Positions 1 through 7,801 of a DNA stretch of 18,586 nt are shown here, piece by piece. The notes beneath the pieces are model-generated. The model worked only from the letters and a program-made list of their open reading frames with translations. It was not told the DNA's origin and searched no databases. The DNA is from Armatimonadota bacterium. GTDB lineage: Bacteria > Armatimonadota > Zipacnadia > Zipacnadales > UBA11051. The stretch spans positions 22,941-41,526 of the forward strand of contig DPJP01000314.1 of the NCBI GenBank assembly GCA_003542955.1, read 5' to 3'. How positions within the stretch are numbered: the stretch's first letter is position 1; every line of letters begins with the position of its first letter. A program made the position numbers and the translations under genes.

Positions 1-1256
1 CCCACCGCCGCATCCTGCATGCCAACGGCGACCAGACGGGAGCCGAGATCGAGCGCGCTCTGGTCGCGGCGGTGCGGGCCGCCGAGAGCATTGATGTGCT
101 CGAACACACCCAGGCGGGCCATCTGCTGACCGCCGGCGGCCGCTGCATCGGTGTCCAGGCCCACGACTTCACCACGCAGGCGACGCTGTTCATCACCGCG
201 CGCGCAACTGCGCTGGCCACCGGCGGCGTCGGCGGCCTGTATCGCGTGACGACGAACCCTCCGGTGATCACCGGCGACGGGCTGGCGCTGGCATACCGGG
301 CGGGGGCCCGGCTGGCCGATATCGAGTTCGTCCAGTTCCATCCCACCGCGCTGGCCGCGCCGGGCTTCCCCAAGTTCCTGCTCTCGGAGGCGCTCCGCGG
401 CGACGGCGCCCGCCTCCGTAACGCCAGGGGCGAGGCGTTTATGAAGTCCTACCACCCGCTCGGCGACCTTGCCCCCCGCGATGAGGTGGCCCGAGCGGTG
501 ACCAGCGAGATGAAGGCAGCGCAGCAGCCCTTCGTCTATCTCGACCTCGCGCCCATCGGCAAGCAGCGTCTCGAGGAGCGCTTCCCGGCCATTGTCAGGG
601 CCTGCCGCGAGCACGGCTTCGACGTGCCTGACAGCCCCGTCCCCGTCTGCCCGGCCGCGCACTACACCATGGGCGGCATTGACGTCGATCTCGATTGCCG
701 CACATCACTGCCGGGCCTGTATGCCGTCGGCGAGTGCTCGTGTGTGAGCGTCCACGGCGCGAACCGGCTTGCCTCCAACTCGCTGCTCGAGGGCATCGTC
801 TTCGGCCCCCGTTGCGCCGCCGCCATGACCCGCGAGCAGCAGCCCGCTGAGGCGGACTGTCGCGAGGTCATCTCTGCGGGGTTCCGCCTCGTCGATGTGG
901 GCAGCGGCTTCTACCACGATCTGCTCGACATCATGTGGGACAACATGGGCGTCGTGCGCTCCGATGCGACGCTACGCGGCGCGATCCAGTTCCTCGCTCA
1001 CACCAGCGCCAAGGTCGGGCCCTCGACGGTTCCCACCCGCTATGGCATCGAGCAGGCCAACGGGCTCCTGCTCGGCAAGCTCATGGCGGCAGCAGCCCTG
1101 AACAGGTGGGAGAGCCGTGGCGCTCACTACCGGCTCGATTGCGAGGAGACCTCCGATCAGCTCAGGCAGCACACGATCGCGTACAGGGGTGACGACGGCG
1201 CGCCGGTTATCGAGTTCAGGCCCGTCGAGCTTCAACGTACTCGGTTCGAGCATTGA
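1..1256 (+). CDS. nadB: L-aspartate oxidase, 3' part (5' end outside window)
   Basis: This flavoprotein oxidises L-aspartate to iminoaspartate, the first step of de novo NAD synthesis, in the cytoplasm. The frame is open from the left edge (first full codon at position 3, reading HRRILH, a typical NadB stretch), so the true start lies outside; the GTG at 72 is internal. Visible family signatures in order are EFVQFHPTAL, a FLLSEALRGDGA segment, LAPRDEVARA, CPAAHYTMGGI, and the FAD-binding VHGANRLASNSLLEG. The PAAHY and ASNSLLEG forms fit NadB better than the related succinate dehydrogenase/fumarate reductase flavoprotein. A C-terminal helical region with ESRGAHYR, also typical of NadB, follows. 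No nadA or nadC is visible here. The stop is only 3 bp from the stop of the converging pgeF-like gene. Confidence 0.92.
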   Translation, partial: HRRILHANGDQTGAEIERALVAAVRAAESIDVLEHTQAGHLLTAGGRCIGVQAHDFTTQATLFITARATALATGGVGGLYRVTTNPPVITGDGLALAYRAGARLADIEFVQFHPTALAAPGFPKFLLSEALRGDGARLRNARGEAFMKSYHPLGDLAPRDEVARAVTSEMKAAQQPFVYLDLAPIGKQRLEERFPAIVRACREHGFDVPDSPVPVCPAAHYTMGGIDVDLDCRTSLPGLYAVGECSCVSVHGANRLASNSLLEGIVFGPRCAAAMTREQQPAEADCREVISAGFRLVDVGSGFYHDLLDIMWDNMGVVRSDATLRGAIQFLAHTSAKVGPSTVPTRYGIEQANGLLLGKLMAAAALNRWESRGAHYRLDCEETSDQLRQHTIAYRGDDGAPVIEFRPVELQRTRFEH

Positions 1257-1259
1257 TGC

Positions 1260-2048
1260 TCAGCCCGGTGTCGGGCGGATGCCCAGGAACGCCCCGTGCA
1301 GCCCCTGGCCGCCACCGCTCTTGCGGTATGAGAACATCGCGACCTCGCCGCAGTAGGTGCACAGCCCGCTCATCTCGATACTGCTCTCGGAAAGCCCCGC
1401 CGCCACCAGCGTCAGCCTGTTCAGCCCGGGCAAGTCGACGTGGGTGACGCAGCCTTCGCCGATGGTGGTGGCCGCTCCGGGCAGGGCGCGCATCGCCTCG
1501 ACCACCTCCGGGCCCACCTCGTAGCACTCGCCACAGATTGCCGGCCCGATCAGCGCGCGCATCTGGGCCGGTCTTGCCCCAAGCGCGGCCATCGCCCGCA
1601 CGCCCTGCGCCGCAATCGCCCCCGCCGTGCCGCGCCAGCCGGCATGCAGCACACCCACGATGAGCGGGTCGGGGCTGTAGAGCAGAATCGGCACGCAGTC
1701 GGCGAAAGCCAGATTGAGCATGATACCGGGCTCGCATGTGACAAGCCCGTCGGTGTGGGGGCTCGACAGCCCCGACGGGCATGGTCTCAGCGCGTCGAAG
1801 CCTGCACGATCAATGGTGGCCACGTGATTACCGTGAACCTGGTGCGCACGGATCACGGGCCAGGTCTCGGCATCCAGCGACCCAAGCAACCGCCTGCGCG
1901 TGTGGGCGACCCGCTCGGGCTCATCGCCGATCAGGTAGGAGGTGTTGAGGCCCGAAAGCGGCTCGGAGGGCTCATGCGTGCCGCGTCGGTTGACCCCGCC
2001 GACTACGCCCGGCCAGTCAACTCGCACCGCCCATAGCTCATCAGTCAT
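1260..2048 (-). CDS. pgeF: PgeF/YfiH laccase-domain protein (peptidoglycan editing factor family)
   Basis: This 262-aa protein belongs to the YfiH/PgeF (former DUF152) family. Members are described as copper/zinc-dependent polyphenol oxidases, purine nucleoside phosphorylases, or factors that keep wrongly built muropeptides out of peptidoglycan. All core motifs are present: QVHG with His72, DGLVT, ADCVPILL with Cys118, and LHAGWRGT with His135. These three residues form the family's metal/catalytic triad. IGPAICGECYEVG and a C-terminal FSYR segment follow. Length is normal. No strong ribosome-binding site precedes the ATG. It is the last gene of a likely three-gene transcript, starting 12 bp after the FG-GAP gene. 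Its cellular role here is inferred from family only. Confidence 0.92.
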   Translation of the reverse strand: MTDELWAVRVDWPGVVGGVNRRGTHEPSEPLSGLNTSYLIGDEPERVAHTRRRLLGSLDAETWPVIRAHQVHGNHVATIDRAGFDALRPCPSGLSSPHTDGLVTCEPGIMLNLAFADCVPILLYSPDPLIVGVLHAGWRGTAGAIAAQGVRAMAALGARPAQMRALIGPAICGECYEVGPEVVEAMRALPGAATTIGEGCVTHVDLPGLNRLTLVAAGLSESSIEMSGLCTYCGEVAMFSYRKSGGGQGLHGAFLGIRPTPG

Positions 2049-2060
2049 GGTGATGCACCG

Positions 2061-3959
2061 TCACAGCCCCAGCACAACGCGTGCCGAGGACGGGGGATAG
2101 TAGCAGCAGAAGCCGTAGTGCCCGGTGCCGCACAGCAGGCCGGGCCCCGCGTCACCCACCGCTGCGTTTGGCGCCCGCGTCGCCGTCAGGCTGTAGCACG
2201 GCGGTATCGTCGCGCGCGGGATAGTCCCGGCGGAGACCGGCAGCATCAGCGTCGGGTACTCATTGCGCGCATTCGTCGAGCCGAACTCGAACCACCCGCG
2301 TACCGTCCCCACCAGGAACGTCCAGTTGCGGTTGTGCAGCCGGAGCGGCTCGATGTAGCGCATCCCGAGGACACCGGCGTTGATCGCCGCCGATTCCGCA
2401 CCCGACTCGCCGATGAAGCCCAGCAGGCGCACGCCCTTGCTCAACACCGGCAGGCCGCCCCCCTTGGCTGCTGCATTCTCGAAGTACATGAGCCCACCCT
2501 CGGGCAGGACAAACTGCGGCCCGGCGAAGTCGGCGCCGGCATCCCCGTCGCCATTCGGGCGTGGCGCAATGCCGACGAACAGGTCGTTGTCGCCGTCCCC
2601 GTCATAGTCCAGCACTGAGATGGTGCTCAGCCCGTTGACGCGTATCGGCTGCCCGGCCATCTTCAACTCTCCGGCATACCTGAATCCGCCCTTGTTCAGC
2701 CACAGGTGGATGGTACCGCCGGCCCCACCCGCAAGCAGGTCCGCGGCGCCGTCACCGTCCATGTCCGCGAGGCGCGGCCAGGCGAATGCTCCCCCGGTCC
2801 TCCCCGGAACGCGGATGGCGTTTTCCGCGTGGTCGGTGACCTGTCGCGGCTCGAGGTAGGCGCCGTCCGCCCCGAAGGCAACCCGCACGTACCCGCTCTC
2901 ATCCCCTGTCAGTATGTCGGGAGTGCCATCCGCATTGTAGTCTACCATCGTCGCAGCCGCGTACCGCCCCACGTCCAGCGGCACACGGCTCGCCTGCATG
3001 TAGCCCGAGCATTCGAGCCCGTTGCCGCTGTAGCGATGCACGGAGATGAAGCCGTCTGCGTCTCCGACGAGAACCTCCGGCCGCCCATCACCGTCGACGT
3101 CGGCCACCACGGGCGATGCCGCGCCGCCGGTCGCCGCGCTGCTCTGCAGCCCGACCGGTTCGGACAGCCCCTGCGGCGTTCCCCGGTACAGGTACACAAG
3201 CCCGTCGGCGGCTCCGACAAGCAGATCGAGCACACCGTCACCGTCACAGTCGCCGCTGGTCGGCCGCGCGCGTCCGGGCACCCTCAGCACGTTGCCGGCG
3301 GCGGTCGCAAGCGGTGCCGGCGCGGAGAACGAGGGCGCCCCCGACGACCCGTTCGCGACCCACCATACCCGTCCGCCGGCGTCGCCGACGATCAGGTCGA
3401 TATCGCCGTCGCCATCGAAATCCACCGCATGCGGCGCCAGCCCCCGCACGTCATCGGACCCGAACAGCACGGCTCCCTCCGCCGTCCGCAACGCCCGCGC
3501 GCTCGCCGTCGGCGACTTGCCCCAGTAGATCAGCAGTTCCGTATCGCTGCCAAGCAGCAGGTCCACCTGACCGTCACCGTCGAGGTCGCAGATGCACGGG
3601 CACGCGGGCCTGTCGACGTCCGGGGAGGGCAGCGTCTGGCTGTGCTTGAGCATCGGCCGGGGCGGGGACAACACAGCCTCAGCCGTCCGCGGATACAGTG
3701 TCAGGTCGCCGTAGTCGTTGCCGACCAACAGGTCGGCGATGCCGTCACCCGTGTAATCGCCCCATGTCGGGTTGGCGAAATCCCCGCCGGTTGCCCGGCC
3801 CGTCAAGAGCAGCACGGGCTCGCCCTGCAGGTACGGGATCGGGCCCCGCTCGAGCAGCATGGCCATGGTCCCGGCATGTGCCGGCACGGCACTCAGCGCG
3901 GCGCAGACAGCTGCTGCGCATGCTCCGAATGTCCGGATATGGTGAGGGTCCAGTCGCAT
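2061..3959 (-). CDS. Secreted FG-GAP/VCBS repeat protein (probable beta-propeller)
   Basis: A 632-aa protein with a signal peptide at residues 1-29 (hydrophobic stretch ending AHA, likely cleavage before Gly30). It then carries eight repeats with calcium-binding loops of the DxDGDGxxD type starting at residues 68, 125, 180, 237, 287, 340, 399 and 451, each followed by a short LLVG-like strand. Spacing of 50-59 residues fits FG-GAP blades of an extracellular propeller. The last ~150 residues lack repeats and end in a Cys-containing tail (Cys588, 610, 618, 619). The frame stays open to 4331, but the extra residues are arginine/serine-rich shadow sequence of the upstream gene. The ATG at 3959, with the signal peptide and an upstream AGG, is the better start. 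The gene lies 73 bp after the GT39-like gene and 12 bp before pgeF. Ligand and function are unknown. Confidence 0.9.
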   Translation of the reverse strand: MRLDPHHIRTFGACAAAVCAALSAVPAHAGTMAMLLERGPIPYLQGEPVLLLTGRATGGDFANPTWGDYTGDGIADLLVGNDYGDLTLYPRTAEAVLSPPRPMLKHSQTLPSPDVDRPACPCICDLDGDGQVDLLLGSDTELLIYWGKSPTASARALRTAEGAVLFGSDDVRGLAPHAVDFDGDGDIDLIVGDAGGRVWWVANGSSGAPSFSAPAPLATAAGNVLRVPGRARPTSGDCDGDGVLDLLVGAADGLVYLYRGTPQGLSEPVGLQSSAATGGAASPVVADVDGDGRPEVLVGDADGFISVHRYSGNGLECSGYMQASRVPLDVGRYAAATMVDYNADGTPDILTGDESGYVRVAFGADGAYLEPRQVTDHAENAIRVPGRTGGAFAWPRLADMDGDGAADLLAGGAGGTIHLWLNKGGFRYAGELKMAGQPIRVNGLSTISVLDYDGDGDNDLFVGIAPRPNGDGDAGADFAGPQFVLPEGGLMYFENAAAKGGGLPVLSKGVRLLGFIGESGAESAAINAGVLGMRYIEPLRLHNRNWTFLVGTVRGWFEFGSTNARNEYPTLMLPVSAGTIPRATIPPCYSLTATRAPNAAVGDAGPGLLCGTGHYGFCCYYPPSSARVVLGL

Positions 3960-4032
3960 CGTTTGACCTGATTCGTGGGCTTGCGCGCCAGAGAGGCCGC
4001 CGCGGCAGGGCTTGTGCAGCACCCCGCGCCGC

Positions 4033-5766
4033 TCAGTTCTCCCCGGCTGGTTCGGGAGACGCCTCGGTCTCGGGACCGCGGATGATCTCAGCCTCGTTGG
4101 TGATCCAGAACGAAAGCTCAGGGAAGGGGTACAACCAGTCCTGTGGCGGGGCCCAGCCCAACATGCCGGCCAGCGGCGCCCTCGTCGGCTCCGACATGGC
4201 CAACTCGTAGTGCTCCCCCAGCGCCGCAAGCAGTCTCTGCGCTCCGGGGTCATTGGCACGGAGCGCATCGCGCAACTCGAAATTGCTGTAGACGAACGCG
4301 AACGGCCGCTGGTCGACGAGCAGTTGCGCATCCGTGCCGATGGTCACGTGCGGGCGCACGACCCGCGAGAAGCGTCGCCACAGCTGATTCGAGCGCAGCA
4401 CCATGCCGCCGTTGACGTAATCCAGTGGCGGTCCCTGGAACCACGGCTCCCAGACGGTCCCCACGAGAACACTCTGTGGCACGTACTGGGCGATGACGTA
4501 CAGCAACTCGTCTCGATCATCAGGCTCGATCAGGCGCATGTCCAGGAGCACGCTGCAGTAGGCCGCGACCCCCAGGGCAACGCTCACCACCGCAATCGCG
4601 GCCAGCTTCAACTCTGCCCGCCTGCGCCAGATCAGCAACGGACTTGCCGCCGCCAGCACCGCAATGACCGGCGCCAGCGGGACCTCGTAGCGCATGTAGC
4701 GCACGCCCGTGTGGCCGATCATGAGCAGCCACAGAACCCCGAATACCACGATGATGGCCCCCGGCCCGCGCCATTTGGGCGACCTGAGCAGTGCAGCGGC
4801 GCCGAGCACCGCCAACAGGCTCGCCCCGGCCGTGCCGAAAGTCAGACCCACGGCGTGGAACCAGTACCCGTTCGGGTCGGCGCTCCGTGCCGGCTCCTCG
4901 CCGACACGCATGTGCCGGATCTCGTAGGCAATGTCATTCCGGGCGTTCTGCCAGTCCAGGAACGTGTACGGCGAGGTGAACGCAAATGCCGCCACCGCGC
5001 AGCCAATCATCAGTGCGAAGTTGCGTGACGAGTTCGGCTCCTGCTGGTCCCACGGCAGCCGCAGTATGTGTGCGAGTATCGGCGCCACCACCACCAGACC
5101 GCCGCTGTACTTTGTCGAGGCCGCCAGGCCCACCGCGACGCCCGCAAGCACGTAGTTGAGCAGGCTCGGCTTCTGGTAGATGCGAACGGAGAACAGCAGC
5201 GCCAGCGTGGTGAACAGCGACAGCGTGATATCCACGGTTGCGTAGTGCGAATGCAGCACATGCATCGGCAGGACGGCCAGAAACCCCGCCGCGAGCAGCC
5301 CCTGCCTGTGGCCCAGCATCTGCCGTGCCAGCCAGTAGACGGCCACTATGCCCGCCACTGCGGCCAGCAGGCTCACCTCACGCCCGATGAGCGTCCAGTT
5401 CCGCAGCAGAGTCGGCAGGTTCGGCTCCGCCAGCAGCATCGAGTGCCCGGCTGAGCTCAGCAGGCATGAGAAACCGACCAGGTACAGGTACAGGCTGCCG
5501 TAGTTGAAGAAGTGCGGGTTGAGGTCTCCCAGCGCCAGCGAGAGCGCCCCTCGCAGGGAGTGGAACTCATCGGGGTGGTAGCTGAACAGGTGCAACTCGT
5601 TGGGCAGCCCCCACATGATCCCCAGGTACCGCAGCGCCGCACCCAGCAGCACAATCGCGCCGAGCCCGACCCATGCCGACGATGACGACGGACCTGTCGA
5701 AACGCGCTCCGCGAGTACCTGTGACGAGTGCTGCTCCGTATCTGCGTGTATTCTGTCTTCAGCCAT
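4033..5766 (-). CDS. GT39/ArnT-like membrane glycosyltransferase
   Basis: A 577-aa polytopic membrane protein of the GT-C superfamily (dolichyl-phosphate-mannose mannosyltransferase / ArnT type). Such enzymes move a sugar from a polyprenyl-phosphate donor to an acceptor on the outer face of the cytoplasmic membrane. A cytoplasmic N-terminal tail is followed by a first membrane helix (about 32-50). Next comes the first external loop with YHPDEF, where Asp66/Glu67 match the family's catalytic acidic pair. About ten further hydrophobic segments lie between residues 95 and 410, followed by a soluble C-terminal domain of about 150 residues. An upstream ATG at 5823 is in frame but lies inside the predicted promoter, so translation should begin at 5766, preceded by an AGG. 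It is the first gene of the P1 operon. The substrate cannot be read from the sequence. Confidence 0.88.
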   Translation of the reverse strand: MAEDRIHADTEQHSSQVLAERVSTGPSSSSAWVGLGAIVLLGAALRYLGIMWGLPNELHLFSYHPDEFHSLRGALSLALGDLNPHFFNYGSLYLYLVGFSCLLSSAGHSMLLAEPNLPTLLRNWTLIGREVSLLAAVAGIVAVYWLARQMLGHRQGLLAAGFLAVLPMHVLHSHYATVDITLSLFTTLALLFSVRIYQKPSLLNYVLAGVAVGLAASTKYSGGLVVVAPILAHILRLPWDQQEPNSSRNFALMIGCAVAAFAFTSPYTFLDWQNARNDIAYEIRHMRVGEEPARSADPNGYWFHAVGLTFGTAGASLLAVLGAAALLRSPKWRGPGAIIVVFGVLWLLMIGHTGVRYMRYEVPLAPVIAVLAAASPLLIWRRRAELKLAAIAVVSVALGVAAYCSVLLDMRLIEPDDRDELLYVIAQYVPQSVLVGTVWEPWFQGPPLDYVNGGMVLRSNQLWRRFSRVVRPHVTIGTDAQLLVDQRPFAFVYSNFELRDALRANDPGAQRLLAALGEHYELAMSEPTRAPLAGMLGWAPPQDWLYPFPELSFWITNEAEIIRGPETEASPEPAGEN

Positions 5767-5811
5767 AGCGTCGACCTGTAGCGTCGGTATTTGGGTGGTC
5801 TCGGACGCGAC

Positions 5812-5840
5812 ATTGTAGCACATCCATGGTGGCTTTTCAG
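5812..5840 (-). promoter_or_regulatory. Promoter P1 (sigma-70 type, extended -10) for the glycosyltransferase operon
   Basis: On the minus strand, CTGAAA (-35, 5840-5835) is followed by exactly 17 bases and TACAAT (-10, 5817-5812). A TGC just before the -10 adds an extended -10 motif. Transcription would start near 5805, giving a leader of about 40 nt to the ATG at 5766. The sequence is nearly identical to P2 at 7744-7772: 10 shared bases CTGAAAAGCC, a variable 5-base core, then 15 shared bases GGATGTGCTACAATG. Promoter activity is inferred from the consensus. Confidence 0.72.
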
Positions 5841-5889
5841 TATGGGGAGTGCTGGGGGGCCTTCTGAGGGAGACTGGTGTGCTTGTCCG

Positions 5890-6579
5890 CTATCCGAGTG
5901 CTTCGAGGCTCCCCAGCCACTGTGCAAAGTGCGGACAGTGCTCACGCATCACGTCGAGACCAATGTCGTGGGCCAGGAGTGAGCCATGGAGCACCTTGTC
6001 GTACCCGGCTATGTGCCGCTCCAGTCGCTTGGACGGCGCGGTCGCGGGGCCGTCGTTGACCCATTCCGGCCCGTCGAATTCCCCGACTTCCGCAGCCAGC
6101 AGTTCCACGGCCTCCACCTGGTCCGGGAAACGGCGGGCAATCATGTCTGGTTCGCAGAGGAGCAATGCCTCGAACTCATGAAGCTGAATGTGTGGCCGGA
6201 AGCGGTGCAGATGCTCGGGGAAGCTCTCCGCCATCGCAGCCTCGATACTGGCCACCCGCGTGTACGGATCGGACATCTCAGCCGAGGTGCTGAACCCGGG
6301 GAAATCGTCAGGCAGGGCGTACAGGTCAAGCATCGTCGTCACGCATGCCTGTCGATTGGCATGCTGATCGAGAGTGCGGGCAATGTCGTCACGTATCACC
6401 TGATAGGTGTTGCGGTGCCCGCCCTTGTGAGCACGGCGGCTCTTGCGCGTCCCCGTCAGGATAGGCTCTGCGCGCACGCCGAAGCCGATGAGATGCTCCA
6501 GCAGCAGATTCACTACGAAGGCTTCCTCTGTCAGGCCCTCAACTATGACGTAGACGTCGGTATAGGGTCTCCCGCTCAC
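5890..6579 (-). CDS. DUF4276 family protein (TOPRIM-like, putative defence effector)
   Basis: This 229-aa protein matches the DUF4276 family, proteins often encoded next to RecF/OLD-like ATPases. Seen motifs are VIVEGLTEE (Glu14) after a first beta strand, TMLDLYALPDDFPG (Asp85), LHEFEALLL (Glu135, Glu137), a WVNDGPATAPSKR segment, and a C-terminal GLDVMREHCPHF stretch. The Glu-then-Asp layout resembles the metal-binding acids of TOPRIM nucleases; this is my inference. An in-frame ATG at 6645 would give 22 extra residues, but they lie inside the ATPase gene and look like shadow sequence. The GTG at 6579 has a strong ribosome-binding site and overlaps the ATPase stop as GTGA, so it is preferred. 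That overlap implies coupled translation and matched amounts of both proteins. Biochemical function is not established from sequence. Confidence 0.88.
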   Translation of the reverse strand: MSGRPYTDVYVIVEGLTEEAFVVNLLLEHLIGFGVRAEPILTGTRKSRRAHKGGHRNTYQVIRDDIARTLDQHANRQACVTTMLDLYALPDDFPGFSTSAEMSDPYTRVASIEAAMAESFPEHLHRFRPHIQLHEFEALLLCEPDMIARRFPDQVEAVELLAAEVGEFDGPEWVNDGPATAPSKRLERHIAGYDKVLHGSLLAHDIGLDVMREHCPHFAQWLGSLEALG

Positions 6580-7688
6580 CGCCGGGGTCTCCCTCCGATG
6601 ACGTTCTTCTCCCAAAGCTCGCTGACTGAGTACGCGTCCAGCCATCCAGACAGCCCGATCGTGTCGAGACGCTCGAACGTGCTCTGCCCGTCGCGCTGCT
6701 CCACTACCACGATGTCACTCGGCTCAAATTCGTCGACAAGTGACACCGACTGGGTCGCCATGATGACCTGCACCGACTCCGTGACCGCGCGGACCATCGA
6801 GCCCAACAGCCCGAGCGCGTATGGGTGCAGGCCGAGTTCCGGCTCATCTATCACGACCAGCGACGGCATGTTGCCGGTGGGCTGGAGCAACAGCGTCGCC
6901 AGCGCCATGAAGCGTAACGTTCCGTCAGAGAGTTGATGGGCCCCATAGGGGTAGTCATCGCCTGCCGCATGCCAGTTCAGCATGACTTCATCGGGACTGT
7001 CAACCAGCGGCTCGAGGTCAAAATCGTCGAAGAACGGCGCCGCGAGGCGGATCGTCTCGATGATCTTGCGGTAGCAGTCCGGCTCTGTCCTCAGCAGTCG
7101 TTGCAGGTATGCTGCAAGATTGCTCCCGTCATGGCGGAGGTAGTCGCTGTCCCTCATCGACCGCCCAAGTCGTATCCCTGCAGTGGCCGATGTGTCGTGG
7201 AACTGATAGAAGCGCCAGCGGCTGAGGCTGTTGTACGCGAACAGGGCAGTCTCATTGCCCTCCTCGCCTGCTTGCTTGAGGAGGCTCTCGGTGTGGCCTA
7301 CGCCGAGGCTCTCCGGCGCATCGGCCTCACGCTGATCGCCGCGTCGGAACGCGACTGTCTCGTCCGTGAAGATGAGACTATCACCAGCAGCAAACCCCAG
7401 GCGGGCATGGTACAGGTTCGTCCCTTGTTCGCACTCGTACTCGAGGTCAACAGCTACCTGCTGGGTATGTGCGGGGCCATGATGCAGGAATGACTTCGCG
7501 CGTCCCCGTTCCGCCACATGTACCCGCAGGTGCCCGCTCATCGCATGGTTGAGCATCTGAAACAGCGACGTGAGGTTGGACTTCCCCGCTCCGTTTGCCC
7601 CGATCAGCACCGTCAGGTTCCCGAGCCGGAGATCCATCTCGCGAATGGACTTGAACCCCGTGAGCTTGACTCTGGTCAACCGGTTCAT
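6576..7688 (-). CDS. AAA_21 / OLD-RecF-like ATPase, partner of DUF4276 protein
   Basis: A 370-aa ABC-type ATPase of the RecF/SMC/OLD class. The N-terminus LTGFKSI and Walker A GANGAGKS (residues 30-37) are followed by a ~230-residue insertion without long coiled coil. A signature-like QLSDGTLRFMALA precedes Walker B VVIDEPE (278-284) with the D-loop GLHP, and a switch segment IMATQS (309-314) follows. Full length for the small AAA_21 group. ATG 7688 has AGGAG 8 bases upstream. Its own promoter P2 lies 56 bp upstream and it overlaps the DUF4276 gene by 4 bp. The pairing resembles ATPase-TOPRIM defence systems such as OLD/Gabija-type and PARIS (AriA/AriB), in which the ATPase senses infection and controls the nuclease. 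A defence role here is inference by analogy. Confidence 0.9.
   Translation of the reverse strand: MNRLTRVKLTGFKSIREMDLRLGNLTVLIGANGAGKSNLTSLFQMLNHAMSGHLRVHVAERGRAKSFLHHGPAHTQQVAVDLEYECEQGTNLYHARLGFAAGDSLIFTDETVAFRRGDQREADAPESLGVGHTESLLKQAGEEGNETALFAYNSLSRWRFYQFHDTSATAGIRLGRSMRDSDYLRHDGSNLAAYLQRLLRTEPDCYRKIIETIRLAAPFFDDFDLEPLVDSPDEVMLNWHAAGDDYPYGAHQLSDGTLRFMALATLLLQPTGNMPSLVVIDEPELGLHPYALGLLGSMVRAVTESVQVIMATQSVSLVDEFEPSDIVVVEQRDGQSTFERLDTIGLSGWLDAYSVSELWEKNVIGGRPRR
6589..6596 (-). promoter_or_regulatory. Ribosome-binding site fixing the DUF4276 GTG start
   Basis: GGAGGGAG on the minus strand lies 9 bases before GTG 6579, inside the 3' end of the ATPase gene. It supports starting the DUF4276 protein at the GTG of the GTGA overlap rather than at the ATG 66 bases upstream. 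Confidence 0.7.
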
Positions 7689-7743
7689 GCCCTCGTCTCC
7701 TCACGACTCCCCCGTAGCGGTACTTGAGCGTTCTGCGCTCCAC

Positions 7744-7772
7744 ATTGTAGCACATCCGGGGAGGCTTTTCAG
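7744..7772 (-). promoter_or_regulatory. Promoter P2 (sigma-70 type, extended -10) for the ATPase-DUF4276 pair
   Basis: CTGAAA (7772-7767), a 17-base spacer, and TACAAT (7749-7744) with TGC directly before it. The expected start of transcription is near 7737, about 50 nt before ATG 7688. It is 27/30 identical to P1 over 30 bases. Downstream leaders share a further element at similar spacing (AAGTACCG-CTAC at 7725-7714; AAATACCGACGCTAC after P1). A GC-rich hairpin abuts the -35 on its upstream side. Confidence 0.75.
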
Positions 7773-7793
7773 CAGCGGTGACGCACCCGCTGC
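7772..7793 (-). terminator. GC-rich hairpin between endonuclease IV gene and P2, possible terminator
   Basis: GCAGCGGTG (7772-7780) pairs with CACCCGCTGC (7784-7793), giving nine base pairs with one bulged base and a 3-base loop. It lies 9 bp past the endonuclease IV stop and just before P2, so it could separate the two transcripts. There is no U-run, so intrinsic termination is doubtful. Confidence 0.3.
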
Positions 7794-7801
7794 CCGCCGG
7801 T

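Noticed and set aside
2706..3971. 421-codon open frame on the plus strand opposite the FG-GAP gene
   Set aside because: The periodic look (repeated TVTV segments) is the antisense image of the DxDGDG repeats; no independent coding evidence.
3960..4331. N-terminal extension of the FG-GAP gene to an upstream ATG
   Set aside because: The added residues overlap the glycosyltransferase coding region and are composition-biased; a proper signal peptide begins at 3959.
5811..5820. Similarity of the -10 region (GTGCTACAATG) to a conserved 16S rRNA segment
   Set aside because: The match is about ten bases with no surrounding rRNA sequence; it is a coincidence around a TACAAT box.
5767..5823. Upstream ATG giving the glycosyltransferase 19 extra residues
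   Set aside because: The ATG overlaps the -10 box of P1 and would not be in the transcript; the same MCYNV start appears by chance at P2 because the promoters are alike.
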